Below are positions 7,375 through 14,056 of a DNA stretch of 14,056 nt, in pieces. Under the pieces are notes generated by a model, which saw nothing but the letters and a program-made list of their open reading frames with translations, was not told the origin of the DNA and did not search any database. Where the stretch lies: assembly GCA_964402115.1 (NCBI GenBank), contig CAYOBW010000186.1, positions 1 through 14,056 of the forward strand, given 5' to 3'. The DNA comes from CAYOBW01 sp964402115 (lineage in GTDB: Bacteria; Verrucomicrobiota; Kiritimatiellia; UBA8416; CAYOBW01). Made by a program: the position numbers and the translations under genes. The number at the start of each line of letters is the position of its first letter. Position 1 is the first letter of the stretch.

Positions 7375-9894
7375 TCATGGAAACACCTGCAGTTCGCGGA
7401 CGGCGTGGCCCCATTGCGTCCCGCGCCTGGCGCAGGACACGCGCACGTGCCGCGTCTCCACGGGCGCGAACTTGATTTCGCCGACCCCGCCCCGGCCGTT
7501 CGCCTCCGCAAAGACGTCAGTCCAACCCTGCCCGTCGCGCGAGACTTGCACGACAAAAGCCGTGGAGTAGGCGTTTTCCCAGGTTATGACGACGCGGCCG
7601 ATTTTGTGCGCCTCCCCGAGGTCCACGGCCAACCAGGCCGGATCGGCAAAGGTCGATGACCAGTAGGTGCCCAGGTCGCCATCCACGGCGTTGGCCGGCA
7701 GGTATTCTTGCGCGTGGCTCGAGGAGGCGGTCACGGGCTTCTGGTACGCCAGGCCGAAGCTCTTTGGCTCGATGATCTCGAGTTCACGAACGCTGCGGAC
7801 GGGTTCGCCGTCGGCGCCGCGCAACTCGGCTTCGAGCGTGTACGGGCCAGGCGCGTCCGGCCAGGTCAGGTCGAACGCATTCGTGGCCACACCGAATGGC
7901 TCCAGGCTCGCGTCCTGCTTGAGTTCAAGAACCGGCGCGGCAGCCCCGGCCTGGCGCAACCGCAGCAGGACCGGGCCTTTCCACGCCTGGTCGAGGTCGT
8001 TGACGAGCATCACCGGCACGCGGGACTTGCTTTGGCTGAGGACGCGGTCCTTCCAGAAGTTGATTCCCAGGCCAACGGGCGCAAAGGCGTCGCGGACGTA
8101 GCGGTAAAACTCCGGCTCCCATTCGAGCTTCTCGACGCCGCCTTGCGTCCAGTGGTCACAGGTCTGCCCGTCCGGGCGCGCGTAGCCGAGCATGGTGAAG
8201 TGAACCACCGCCGCGGCCTTGCGGTGCATGCGCCAGAACTCGGTGTCCGCCGCCAGCCACGTCGCCTGCATGTGGAAGCGCTGGGCAGGCGTGGCGTTTT
8301 CGCCGAGCACGCCGCGGTAGATGTCACGCGTGAGCGTGGTGGGCGTGCCGTCGCGGTTCACCCAATGCCAGCCGTACTCGTTGATGATGACCGCGTGGGC
8401 GCCATCGTTGCGAATCTGGTTGCCCTGTGGAACGGGGTCGGCGGCGGCCAGGTCCCGCAGGCGGAAGTTCGACCGGAAATGGTAGGGATGCGACTCGAAG
8501 ACATCCCCCGGCTCCTGCGGCGGATTGTAGCTGTTGTCCCAGGGGCGATTCGAGAGATCGAGGCCGCGCACCTGGCGGATGGCCGGGCCGGTTTCGTCCG
8601 AGCGGGTTTCGTTGTTCGCGTCCCAGACAACCACGCAGGGGTGATTCCAGCGCTCGCGCATCCAGTCCGCGTACTCGGCGGCCAGTTCCTCGCGCTTCGT
8701 TTCCCTGGTGAGCCTCCAGATGGGGAATTCATCCTGGATGAGCAAGCCCACCTCGTCCGCCATGTCGTACCAGGCCTCCGGCGGGAAACCGATGCAGTAG
8801 CGCAGGCAGTTCCAGTGCATCTCCTTCACGCGCTGGTGGAGCAGTCGGACCCAGTCTTTGCGCCACGGCAAATCCTTGCACGCCTCGTCCTCGAAGAAGC
8901 GGTAGAGCGTGAAGTTGCTGCCGCGCATGAAGTAGGTTCTCCCGTTCAAGATGGCGCGGCCCGTCGCGGGATCGAGGTGGAACTCACGCATGCCGAAGCG
9001 CGCCTGGACGCAATCCGCGCCGCTGTCGGCTTCGAGCGTGTAGAGGAACGGATCTTCCGGAGACCACAGGCGGCAATCGGCAAGCGGGATGCGGGCATCC
9101 ACCGTCGTCTCCGCGCCTTTGGCCAGGCTGACGCGCTGGCGGGTCACGCGTCCGGCTTCGCGACCCGATTTCGCCTCGCGCACGATGAAGGTCACGTCGG
9201 CCTGCGCGGCCTCGCCGGCGTTGCCCAGCACCGCCTGCACCCGCACGGCCCCGGCCGCAATGTCCGGCGCGGTCTGGAGCTGAGTGAAGTGCGGCGTGCC
9301 CGAAAGGATCAGCTCCACCGAGTCGAAGATGCCGGGGATGTAGCGCTCCTTCTCGCAGTCGAAGCCCGACGGGATGGCCGGTCCCACGGCGTCCCGGCCT
9401 GCGCCGACACGGATGAGCACCTCGTTTTCGCCCGTCTTGAGGGCGGGCTTCGCATCGAAGTATCCCGGGGTGAAACAGGGCAGATGGTCGCCCAGCAACT
9501 GGCCGTTCAGGATGACCCGCGTGCCGAACATGGCTTTCCGCACCTTGAGCCGGGCCACCGCCGGTATGGCGCCGTCCACCCTGAACGTGCGCCGGTACCA
9601 GAAGGCGTCGCGCCGGGGATCCTGGCGGGGCGTGGCGTCATCGCGCCTGGGCACCTTCGGCCCGGGATCGACGAATGGCGGCCGGGCCATGTCCACCAAC
9701 CCCGGCACCGGCACTTCGCGTTCAAAGGCCGGCGGAACCGTATTAAGCCCGCCCTCCGCGATGTGCCAGCTGCCGTCCAGCAACAGCGTCAACCGCTTGT
9801 CCGCGGCGCCTTCGGGCGCCGCGAGGCCGCGGGGCAAGAGAGGGCCGAGCAGGCACGCGCCACACACGACGATCCGGGGAAGGGCGGTTCTCAT
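7375..9894 (-). CDS. Secreted GH2-family glycoside hydrolase with F5/8C domain
   Basis: This 839-aa exported retaining glycosidase of family GH2 has an uncertain substrate (beta-galactoside, mannoside or glucuronide types are all possible). Residues 1-25 form a signal peptide: basic MRTALPR, a hydrophobic core, then GLAA. A jelly-roll sugar-binding domain follows (about 35-200; note FWYRRTF and RVILNG), then an Ig-like domain (about 205-305), then the TIM barrel (about 310-610). The acid/base is E429 in VVVWDANNET and the nucleophile is E506 in VIINEYGWH. After a linker beta domain (about 620-708) comes a discoidin/F5/8C carbohydrate-binding domain at 715-838 with NAVDGDLGTYW and WLAVDLGE. 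The ATG is preceded by AAGGAAAG at about nine bases and overlaps the stop of a tiny upstream frame. Confidence 0.93.
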   Translation of the reverse strand: MRTALPRIVVCGACLLGPLLPRGLAAPEGAADKRLTLLLDGSWHIAEGGLNTVPPAFEREVPVPGLVDMARPPFVDPGPKVPRRDDATPRQDPRRDAFWYRRTFRVDGAIPAVARLKVRKAMFGTRVILNGQLLGDHLPCFTPGYFDAKPALKTGENEVLIRVGAGRDAVGPAIPSGFDCEKERYIPGIFDSVELILSGTPHFTQLQTAPDIAAGAVRVQAVLGNAGEAAQADVTFIVREAKSGREAGRVTRQRVSLAKGAETTVDARIPLADCRLWSPEDPFLYTLEADSGADCVQARFGMREFHLDPATGRAILNGRTYFMRGSNFTLYRFFEDEACKDLPWRKDWVRLLHQRVKEMHWNCLRYCIGFPPEAWYDMADEVGLLIQDEFPIWRLTRETKREELAAEYADWMRERWNHPCVVVWDANNETRSDETGPAIRQVRGLDLSNRPWDNSYNPPQEPGDVFESHPYHFRSNFRLRDLAAADPVPQGNQIRNDGAHAVIINEYGWHWVNRDGTPTTLTRDIYRGVLGENATPAQRFHMQATWLAADTEFWRMHRKAAAVVHFTMLGYARPDGQTCDHWTQGGVEKLEWEPEFYRYVRDAFAPVGLGINFWKDRVLSQSKSRVPVMLVNDLDQAWKGPVLLRLRQAGAAAPVLELKQDASLEPFGVATNAFDLTWPDAPGPYTLEAELRGADGEPVRSVRELEIIEPKSFGLAYQKPVTASSSHAQEYLPANAVDGDLGTYWSSTFADPAWLAVDLGEAHKIGRVVITWENAYSTAFVVQVSRDGQGWTDVFAEANGRGGVGEIKFAPVETRHVRVSCARRGTQWGHAVRELQVFP

Positions 9895-9914
9895 GGCGAG
9901 GTTCTTTCCTTCAT
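9891..9914 (-). CDS. Possible 7-codon leader frame overlapping the GH2 start
   Basis: On the minus strand, AAGGAG sits five bases before an ATG that opens the short frame MKERTSP. Its TGA overlaps the GH2 ATG as ATGA. This is the arrangement seen in translational coupling, and the leader has a better ribosome site than the GH2 gene itself. A frame this short could be chance; the evidence is spacing and overlap only. Confidence 0.3.
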   Translation of the reverse strand: MKERTSP

Positions 9915-9970
9915 GGCATCTCCTTCAACTGGGCGGGCGGCGTCATAGCCGGCCCCCCCCTCGAGCGCAC

Positions 9971-9999
9971 AGAATACCGCGCGACACCTTCCCACACTA
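9971..9999 (-). promoter_or_regulatory. Weak candidate promoter for the GH2 gene
   Basis: On the minus strand, TATTCT (complement of 9971-9976) is a fair -10 box. TAGTGT (complement of 9994-9999), 17 bases upstream, is a poor -35 box. It would give a leader of about 70 bases that includes the tiny upstream frame. The match is weak. Confidence 0.25.
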
Positions 10000-10040
10000 T
10001 GCCGTTTTACGGAATTCTCTGTTCGTTTTGCGGCCCCGTT

Positions 10041-10231
10041 CTGCGGGAGTTACCCGCGCCGCGAGGCTCGCGCGCCTGTTTCGTCCCGTTCTCATGCGGC
10101 TCACCGCAGGTTCGCCCTCCAACCCGTTACTTCACGAGTGGCTTGAAGTAATCCCTGGAGAGGCTGTGCCGAGCCGCATGAGAACGGGGGGAAACATGGG
10201 AGTGAGCGTGTGAGCCGCGCAACTCCCGCAG
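10041..10231. repeat. Nested long inverted repeat, about 190 bp
   Basis: Three sets of paired arms share one centre. The outer arms are CTGCGGGAGTT (10041-10051) and AACTCCCGCAG (10221-10231), perfect over 11 bp. The middle arms include CCCGTTCTCATGCGGCTC (10085-10102) and its exact complement at 10171-10188; with GTTTC/GAAAC beyond two mismatches they extend to 10078-10102 and 10171-10195. The inner arms are TTACTTCA (10127-10134) and TGAAGTAA (10144-10151) around a 9-base loop. No transposase frame is inside. It could be a small non-autonomous mobile element, a folded RNA, or a cruciform-forming control site. Confidence 0.85.
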
Positions 10232-10236
10232 TTTGA

Positions 10237-10269
10237 GGTTGCGGCAATGCGGCTTGCCTTGCCGCAACC
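10237..10269. repeat. Perfect 11-bp stem hairpin
   Basis: GGTTGCGGCAA (10237-10247) pairs perfectly with TTGCCGCAACC (10259-10269) around the 11-base loop tgcggcttgcc. It begins six bases after the nested palindrome ends and lies about 75 bases upstream of the acyltransferase start. No T-run follows on plus, and none precedes it for a minus-strand terminator, so it is not a typical intrinsic terminator. It would lie in the 5' leader of the acyltransferase mRNA if transcription starts upstream. Confidence 0.75.
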
Positions 10270-10344
10270 GGGCAGGTACAAGGCAGATGCTCTGGAGCCG
10301 ACGTCCGGCGCCGTGCAGGGGATGAGCCAAGGAGGGCGACAGCG

Positions 10345-10839
10345 ATGGGAGGGATCAAACGCAGGCTGCAGAAGGTGCTGCGCGATCTTCTGGGTCCGAT
10401 GCTGAGGGATATCTGCATGAGCGCGCCCACGATCCGCGGCGACGAGCGACTCGTGTCGATCCACCGCACCGCTCGCGTGCAGAATGCCCTGTTCAACGTG
10501 GGCTGCGGGCGGGTCACGGTCGAGGAGGACGCTTTCTTCGGCTACAACGTGTGCCTGCTCACCGGGCGCCATGACGTGACCAAGTTCGGTAAGGAGCGCA
10601 AGCGCACGGTGCCACGCGAGGGGTGCGATATCGTCATCCGGCGCGGGGCATGGGTGGCGACCAACGCGATTGTCCTGGGCCCGTGCGAGGTGGGCGAGCA
10701 CGCCGTGGTGGCGGCGGGCAGCGTGGTGACCAGGGACGTTCCCCCGTACCACATTGTGGCGGGCAACCCGGCCCGGACGATTCGGCGCATCGAGCCGCCG
10801 GCAGCGGATGTCACCGGAGAGGTTCAGGCTCCCTCCTGA
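10345..10839 (+). CDS. Hexapeptide-repeat acyltransferase (LbH fold)
   Basis: This 164-aa cytoplasmic acyltransferase of the left-handed beta-helix type (WcaF/maltose-acetyltransferase-like) probably transfers an acetyl group from acetyl-CoA to a sugar in surface polysaccharide synthesis. The hexapeptide-repeat coil runs from about 40 to 135, with IVIRRGAWVATNAIVLGPCEVGEHAVVAAGSVVTRDVPPYHIVAGNPA (97-143) as the family ending. The putative catalytic His is H76 in TGRHD. The N-terminal 25 residues are basic and amphipathic. AAGGAGGG about nine bases upstream supports the ATG. It is alone on its strand between two minus-strand genes, so it is probably a single-gene unit. The acceptor cannot be read from sequence. 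Confidence 0.92.
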   Translation: MGGIKRRLQKVLRDLLGPMLRDICMSAPTIRGDERLVSIHRTARVQNALFNVGCGRVTVEEDAFFGYNVCLLTGRHDVTKFGKERKRTVPREGCDIVIRRGAWVATNAIVLGPCEVGEHAVVAAGSVVTRDVPPYHIVAGNPARTIRRIEPPAADVTGEVQAPS

Positions 10840-10841
10840 AC
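10822..10841 (+). terminator. Small hairpin across the acyltransferase stop codon
   Basis: GTTCAGG (10822-10828) pairs with CCTGAAC (10835-10841) around a 6-base loop. The stop codon lies in the right arm. There is no T-run after it, so an intrinsic terminator is doubtful; it may be chance or part of a factor-dependent end between the convergent genes. Confidence 0.25.
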
Positions 10842-10905
10842 GCTGCCCCACGCGGCGGGGGTCATGGCATCGGGAGACCGTCCTGCATGGCGCCCGGATC
10901 GCGCT

Positions 10906-12675
10906 TCACGGCGCAGCCTTCAGCGCGATCTTCAGCTTCGACAGCACGGCATTGGCGCCGGCCAGCTTGCGCACCTTGAGGCATAGCTGCCCCTCCCGGG
11001 AATCCGCCGCGGAGAAGGGATACTCGAGCCACGAGCCCTTGGTGAGTTCGTCGAGCGCGGACGGCGCGCGATCCTGGAACGTCACCGTCTGCCGGCGCTG
11101 GCCGTCCGGCGCGTAGGCATACACCGAGACAACCCCGGTCGATCCCCTGGGAACGGTGATCTCCATGCCCCAGTCCGCCTCGGAATAGAGACAGTGATCC
11201 GGCTCGCCAGCCGGCGCCGGCCACCGGTGCGGTTTCGGGCTTCCGGTGAAGCGGACGGCTGTCTGCGGCAACTCCACCCGGGGAACGGCCTGTCCCAGCA
11301 GCAACGTCTGCGCAAGCATGCCGTCCGACGTCTGCGTCACCGCCGACACCCTCACCCTGGCCGGGATGGTTTCATCCACCGCGAATTTCGGCCGGGTGGT
11401 CTCCCACTTGCCCCGGGTGAAGTCAGGGAACTCGACCGGCGCGCCGCCCTTGGCGATGGACTGCCCGGAGAGGCCCACGATGGCGCTCATGGTGGCCGAG
11501 TCGTACACGTCGAGCGGCACCGGGCGGCGGTCCCGCACGGCCGTGAGGAAGTCGCGCAGCATAATGCCATCCACCCCGCCGTGCGCGCCGATCCCGCCCT
11601 GCGCGTGGAGCTTGTGCGCGTACTGCTTGTGATACGGGTCGAACGCTTCCCACTCGTGGTACGCCGGGCTCTTGCCGGCGAGATAGACCGAGTCCGGCTC
11701 TCGGTAGACGCCCGACGTGCCCTGCAGCATCCAGCGGTTGTCGTAGGGCCGCGGGAGCTGCATGTCGTAGTTCACGATGACCGTCTTTCCGCGGGCGGTC
11801 CTGAGCGTGGAGGTGACGATGTCGCCCTGGGCGTAGGTCCGCTTCGCGCCGGGGTGGTCGGGCCCGAACTTGCGCGCGAAGTACGCGTTGATGCCCAGCG
11901 AAGCGGTGGCGGCGGACGAGATCGAGACGAACCGGTCGCCGCAGTTGATGTCGCACCAGCTCAGCACCGGCCCCACGCTGTGGGTCGGGTACTGGTCGCG
12001 GTTGTACTTGACCAGGTACGCGGCCGGCCAGCGGTCGGCGCCCGTGTTGCCGTCGAAGAACCAGTGGTCGATGCAATCGTGGCTGTGGGCGCAATGGACG
12101 TGCACGATCCGGCCGAACAACCCCTCGCGCACCATGTTCAGCAGGGCGAGGTTGTCGGAGCGGTAGGACCAGTTCTCCAGCATCATGCAGCCCACCTTCG
12201 TGCGCTCGGAGGTGTTGACGATGTCCCAGCAGTCCGGGACTTCCAGCGCCAGCGGCACCTCGACAGCCGGCACGACCCCCTGCTTCATCGCCGCAATTGC
12301 CATCGGCGCGTGCCAGTGCCACGGGGTGGCGATGACCACCGCATCGAGGTCGCCGCGGGCCAGCAGCTTCTCCCAGGCCATGTCGCCGTCGGTGTAGAGC
12401 TCGGGGTTGCCCCGCCCCGCGTTCCGGGCCGCCGCGGCCGAACCGGCTGCGGCGCCGGCGTTGATGTCGCAGATCGCCGGAATCTGCAGCTCGCGGCACA
12501 CCTCGAGAGCCTGCCGCAGCAGGCTCGAGCCGCGGCCGCCGACGCCGATGAAGCCCACCCGAACCGGCCGCGGGGCTGCCGGTTTGTCCTGGCCCGTCAG
12601 AATCCGGGCCGACCCGGCGAACAGCGCCGCTGCACCCAGCCGGTGAAACTCCCTGCGGGTGATGTTGGTGTTCAT
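10906..12675 (-). CDS. Tat-exported GH109-type Gfo/Idh/MocA protein with extra C-terminal domain
   Basis: This 589-aa NAD(P)-dependent oxidoreductase-fold protein resembles GH109 alpha-N-acetylgalactosaminidases, which cleave via a transient oxidation using bound NAD. The N-terminus carries a twin-arginine signal (TRREFHRLGAAALFAG, 6-21), so the folded protein is probably exported with its cofactor. The Rossmann motif is VGFIGVGGRGSSLL (40-53). GH109-like landmarks are IATPWHWHAPMA (115-126), EVPLALEVPDCWD (139-151), CMMLENWSYRSD (163-174), YPTHSVGP (229-236), DINCGDRFVSISS (242-254) and LPRPYDNRWMLQGTSGVY (307-324). Residues from about 430 form an extra region rich in beta-strand-like sequence, beyond the family's usual length. 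The ATG has GAGGG nine bases upstream; a longer frame to 12828 lacks support. It is convergent with the acyltransferase gene. Confidence 0.88.
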   Translation of the reverse strand: MNTNITRREFHRLGAAALFAGSARILTGQDKPAAPRPVRVGFIGVGGRGSSLLRQALEVCRELQIPAICDINAGAAAGSAAAARNAGRGNPELYTDGDMAWEKLLARGDLDAVVIATPWHWHAPMAIAAMKQGVVPAVEVPLALEVPDCWDIVNTSERTKVGCMMLENWSYRSDNLALLNMVREGLFGRIVHVHCAHSHDCIDHWFFDGNTGADRWPAAYLVKYNRDQYPTHSVGPVLSWCDINCGDRFVSISSAATASLGINAYFARKFGPDHPGAKRTYAQGDIVTSTLRTARGKTVIVNYDMQLPRPYDNRWMLQGTSGVYREPDSVYLAGKSPAYHEWEAFDPYHKQYAHKLHAQGGIGAHGGVDGIMLRDFLTAVRDRRPVPLDVYDSATMSAIVGLSGQSIAKGGAPVEFPDFTRGKWETTRPKFAVDETIPARVRVSAVTQTSDGMLAQTLLLGQAVPRVELPQTAVRFTGSPKPHRWPAPAGEPDHCLYSEADWGMEITVPRGSTGVVSVYAYAPDGQRRQTVTFQDRAPSALDELTKGSWLEYPFSAADSREGQLCLKVRKLAGANAVLSKLKIALKAAP

Positions 12676-12973
12676 GTCTGCGTGCCCTCGGCGTTCCGCG
12701 CCAAGGTATGCCGCAACGGTCCCGTTTCTGTCCAGCGAATCCCGTCGCGCGTTTGCCCCCGCACACACAGTTGCGCGCTGGCCCCGTCGCCCGCCCGGGT
12801 CCCCGGCGTCGCAGGCGCAGGGTGTCAAGCAGGTTCAGGGCCTTGGCGCTCGTCTTGACGCCTCCACCCCGGCTGTGCTAGCGTTTCCCCCATGATAGCG
12901 CTCGTTCAGGCGGGTCCCAGCGGGCGTGTGCCCGCAACTCCAACAAGCGCTTCACTTCGAGGGAAGATGATCC
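12676..12973. other. Divergent intergenic region, GH109 / sugar-kinase-like genes
   Basis: The 298 bases contain the start signals of both flanking genes. A good plus-strand promoter lies at 12855-12884. On minus, TTGACA (complement of 12824-12829) could be a -35 for the GH109 gene, but no -10 box is found 16-18 bases beyond it. No gene is supported here. Confidence 0.6.
12855..12884 (+). promoter_or_regulatory. Sigma70-like promoter with extended -10
   Basis: TTGACG (12855-12860) is a five-of-six match to the -35 box. After 18 bases comes TAGCGT (12879-12884), a fair -10 box preceded by TGC, the extended -10 element. Transcription would start near 12891, giving a leader of about 83 bases before the GHMP-like gene. 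It is the best promoter candidate in the window. Confidence 0.6.
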
Positions 12974-13762
12974 ATGAGAAGGACTTCTCGTACAAAGACA
13001 GCTCCTGGGCTCCCCTACCGTGTGGCGCTGGCCGGCGGGTGGGGAGACCACAACTTTGTGAATTTCCTCGCCGATGGATACGTGGTCGTCGTCCAGGTTC
13101 AACCGACGACAACGTTTCACGACCGCTGCGGGATCTGCTCAAGCACGCGGCAGATCCTCATGCAGAAGTACCCCCAGGGTATTCCTGACAACATCGACAA
13201 GTATAAGCTGGCGACCGAACTGTACTACTGGGAGAACGCCACGAAGGTGCCGATTGGCGGGTCCCAGGACGCCTGGGGATCCGTGTATCCGGGAATCAGT
13301 CTGCTGCACTACGACTTCCGCCATCACAACGGCGTACTGCCCAAGACCGTGACCTCCATCGTGAGCCAGCGTACCGCAAGTTGGTTCGAGCGCCATTTCT
13401 GGATTGTGGACTGCGTCGGGCCGCGTCCCGAAGGTTACAACCCGTTCGATGGCGGACGGTTTGCCACCAAGGAGGTTGTCGAGCAGTTGGGGAAGTCGGG
13501 ACACGATTGCTTCTCCGCGATCAAGAACCACGATCTGGAAGCGTTGGGAGCTTCGTTCAACCTCTGTTCGTCCGCCTGGAGGAAAATGCTGCCCGCCATC
13601 TTCGAGCATCCGACGATCACGGTGCCCGTGATGCAAAGACTGCGTCACTACCAACGCAAGTACGCCGGCGCCATGCCGTCCGGCTGCGGCGTCGGGTACA
13701 TCTACGTGGCATCCTCGGTACCCGTGGAAGGCGGATTCCAAGTCAAAGTCAACCTCCGTTGA
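12974..13762 (+). CDS. Compact GHMP-kinase-like protein (atypical)
   Basis: This 262-aa cytoplasmic protein resembles GHMP sugar kinases, including heptose and fucose kinases, but is about 70 residues shorter. The N-terminal substrate motif is clear at YRVALAGGWGDHNFVN (15-30). The mid motif PIGGSQDAWGSVYPGI (93-108) matches the QDQYAAAFGG segment of heptose-7-phosphate kinases, and the C-terminal glycine loop is AMPSGCGVGYIYVAS (233-247). The usual ATP-binding motif GLGSSSA is missing in standard form; CGICSST (52-58) may be a reduced version. It could be a real kinase with a trimmed loop, or a non-kinase relative. GAGGGAAG lies about seven bases upstream. A sugar-nucleotide transferase gene follows after 13 bp, so its substrate is probably a sugar or sugar phosphate. 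Confidence 0.8.
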   Translation: MRRTSRTKTAPGLPYRVALAGGWGDHNFVNFLADGYVVVVQVQPTTTFHDRCGICSSTRQILMQKYPQGIPDNIDKYKLATELYYWENATKVPIGGSQDAWGSVYPGISLLHYDFRHHNGVLPKTVTSIVSQRTASWFERHFWIVDCVGPRPEGYNPFDGGRFATKEVVEQLGKSGHDCFSAIKNHDLEALGASFNLCSSAWRKMLPAIFEHPTITVPVMQRLRHYQRKYAGAMPSGCGVGYIYVASSVPVEGGFQVKVNLR

Positions 13763-13775
13763 GGGAAGGACGGGC

Positions 13776-14056
13776 ATGCTGAGCGATAACTGCTACGCCG
13801 TGGTCATGGCGGGTGGCGCGGGAACGCGTCTCTGGCCGTTGAGCAGTCGAGACAAGCCGAAGCATTTTCTGAAGCTGTTTGGGGGCAAGTCGCTGATCGG
13901 CATGACCGTCGACAAGCTACGCGGGCACCTGCCCGAGGATCGCATTCTGGTCTTGACGAGTGTCAAGTATCGGGAGGTGGCCCAGGCGACGCTGCCCCAG
14001 ATACCCCCGGAGAACTTCATTTACGAACCCTGCCTGCGTGACACGGCCAGTGCCAT
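13776..14056 (+). CDS. Mannose-1-phosphate guanylyltransferase-like, 5' part
   Basis: The first 93 codons are present; the gene continues past the window. The protein opens MLSDNCYAVVMAGGAGTRLW and continues PLSSRDKPKHFLKLFGGKSLI: the nucleotidyl-transferase signature GGAGTRLWPLS with the Pro-Lys (28-29) that binds the nucleotide. EPCLRDTASA near the end corresponds to the EPxxRxTAxAI motif of GDP-mannose pyrophosphorylases. It would make a GDP-sugar from a sugar 1-phosphate. A GGAAGGA ribosome site sits between it and the upstream stop, 13 bp away, so the two genes form one operon. The choice of sugar (mannose, heptose or fucose) cannot be settled from this fragment. Confidence 0.92.
   Translation, partial: MLSDNCYAVVMAGGAGTRLWPLSSRDKPKHFLKLFGGKSLIGMTVDKLRGHLPEDRILVLTSVKYREVAQATLPQIPPENFIYEPCLRDTASA

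Larger units (their letters stand above)
9915..10344. other. Divergent intergenic region with palindromic DNA
   Basis: These 430 bases separate the minus-strand GH2 gene from the plus-strand acyltransferase gene and must hold promoters for both. I find no gene in it. It contains a run of C residues (9953-9960), a weak promoter-like pair for the GH2 gene, a 190-bp nested inverted repeat (10041-10231) and an independent hairpin (10237-10269). The palindromic part lies nearer the acyltransferase gene. Confidence 0.7.

Noticed and set aside
3402..7475. A 1357-codon open frame on plus, antisense to the kinase and the FixJ-type regulator
   Set aside because: The opposite strand encodes proteins with clear domains and motifs over the same bases. 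The plus frame gives an Arg/His/Pro-rich product with no family resemblance, as expected from GC-rich codon bias leaving few stops in the antisense frame.
7708..9948. A 746-codon open frame on plus, antisense to the GH2 gene
   Set aside because: This is a shadow of the GH2 gene, whose catalytic motifs and signal peptide are on minus. The plus frame shows no domain pattern.
10078..10230. Possible group II intron domain V (GAGCCG followed later by GAAA)
   Set aside because: The 5' half resembles domain V, but the returning half (CGGTTC-like) is missing in both copies, and there is no reverse transcriptase frame or other intron domain nearby.
12676..12828. 51-residue N-terminal extension of the GH109-type protein
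   Set aside because: It would bury the twin-arginine signal inside the protein, and the ATG at 12675 has its own ribosome site.
12801..12829. TTGACA on minus as the -35 of a promoter for the GH109-type gene
   Set aside because: No acceptable -10 box lies 16-18 bases downstream; that stretch is nearly all G and C.
11194..12858. A 554-codon open frame on plus, antisense to the GH109-type gene
   Set aside because: It is a GC-rich shadow; the minus strand carries the Tat signal and the Rossmann and GH109-like motifs.

Overview
This is a GC-rich bacterial window, most likely from the Planctomycetota-Verrucomicrobiota-Chlamydiota (PVC) group, for example Verrucomicrobiota, Kiritimatiellota or Lentisphaerota. 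That placement is an inference. It rests on an anaerobic sulfatase-maturating enzyme next to a sulfatase, a Tat-exported GH109-type protein, a secreted GH2 enzyme with a discoidin domain, and short 7-nt-period repeats between genes. No rRNA, tRNA, CRISPR array or transposase was seen.

Region 1 (1-2808, all minus) reads from right to left. It holds a DUF202 membrane protein, a DUF1622 membrane protein, a small conserved membrane protein, an anaerobic sulfatase-maturating radical SAM enzyme (anSME), and the first 20 codons of a sulfatase cut by the window edge. DUF202 and DUF1622 are separated by one base. Heptanucleotide repeats lie in the gaps, and one array forms the C-terminal tail of the DUF1622 protein.

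Region 2 (2860-6992, minus) is a signalling block: a large 7TM/triple-PAS histidine kinase, a FixJ-type receiver-HTH regulator and a stand-alone receiver. A 300-bp repeat-containing gap splits the two response regulators. Upstream of the kinase is a 380-bp non-coding stretch with four copies of the octamer AGCGCATG.

Region 3 (7375-12675) concerns polysaccharide breakdown. A secreted GH2-family glycosidase with a C-terminal F5/8C domain and a Tat-exported GH109-type Gfo/Idh/MocA protein with an extra C-terminal domain are both on minus. A plus-strand hexapeptide acyltransferase lies between them. The gap between GH2 and the acyltransferase contains a 190-bp nested palindrome and a strong separate hairpin, neither of which I can assign.

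Region 4 (12855-14056, plus) starts with a good sigma70-like promoter. It drives a compact, atypical GHMP-kinase-like protein followed 13 bp later by a mannose-1-phosphate guanylyltransferase-like gene that runs off the window. This looks like the start of a nucleotide-sugar or surface-polysaccharide operon.

Taken together, the secreted GH2, GH109 and sulfatase/anSME genes suggest use of sulfated, amino-sugar-containing glycans such as mucins or algal polysaccharides under low oxygen. The two-component block is a candidate regulator, but the sequence does not prove that link.
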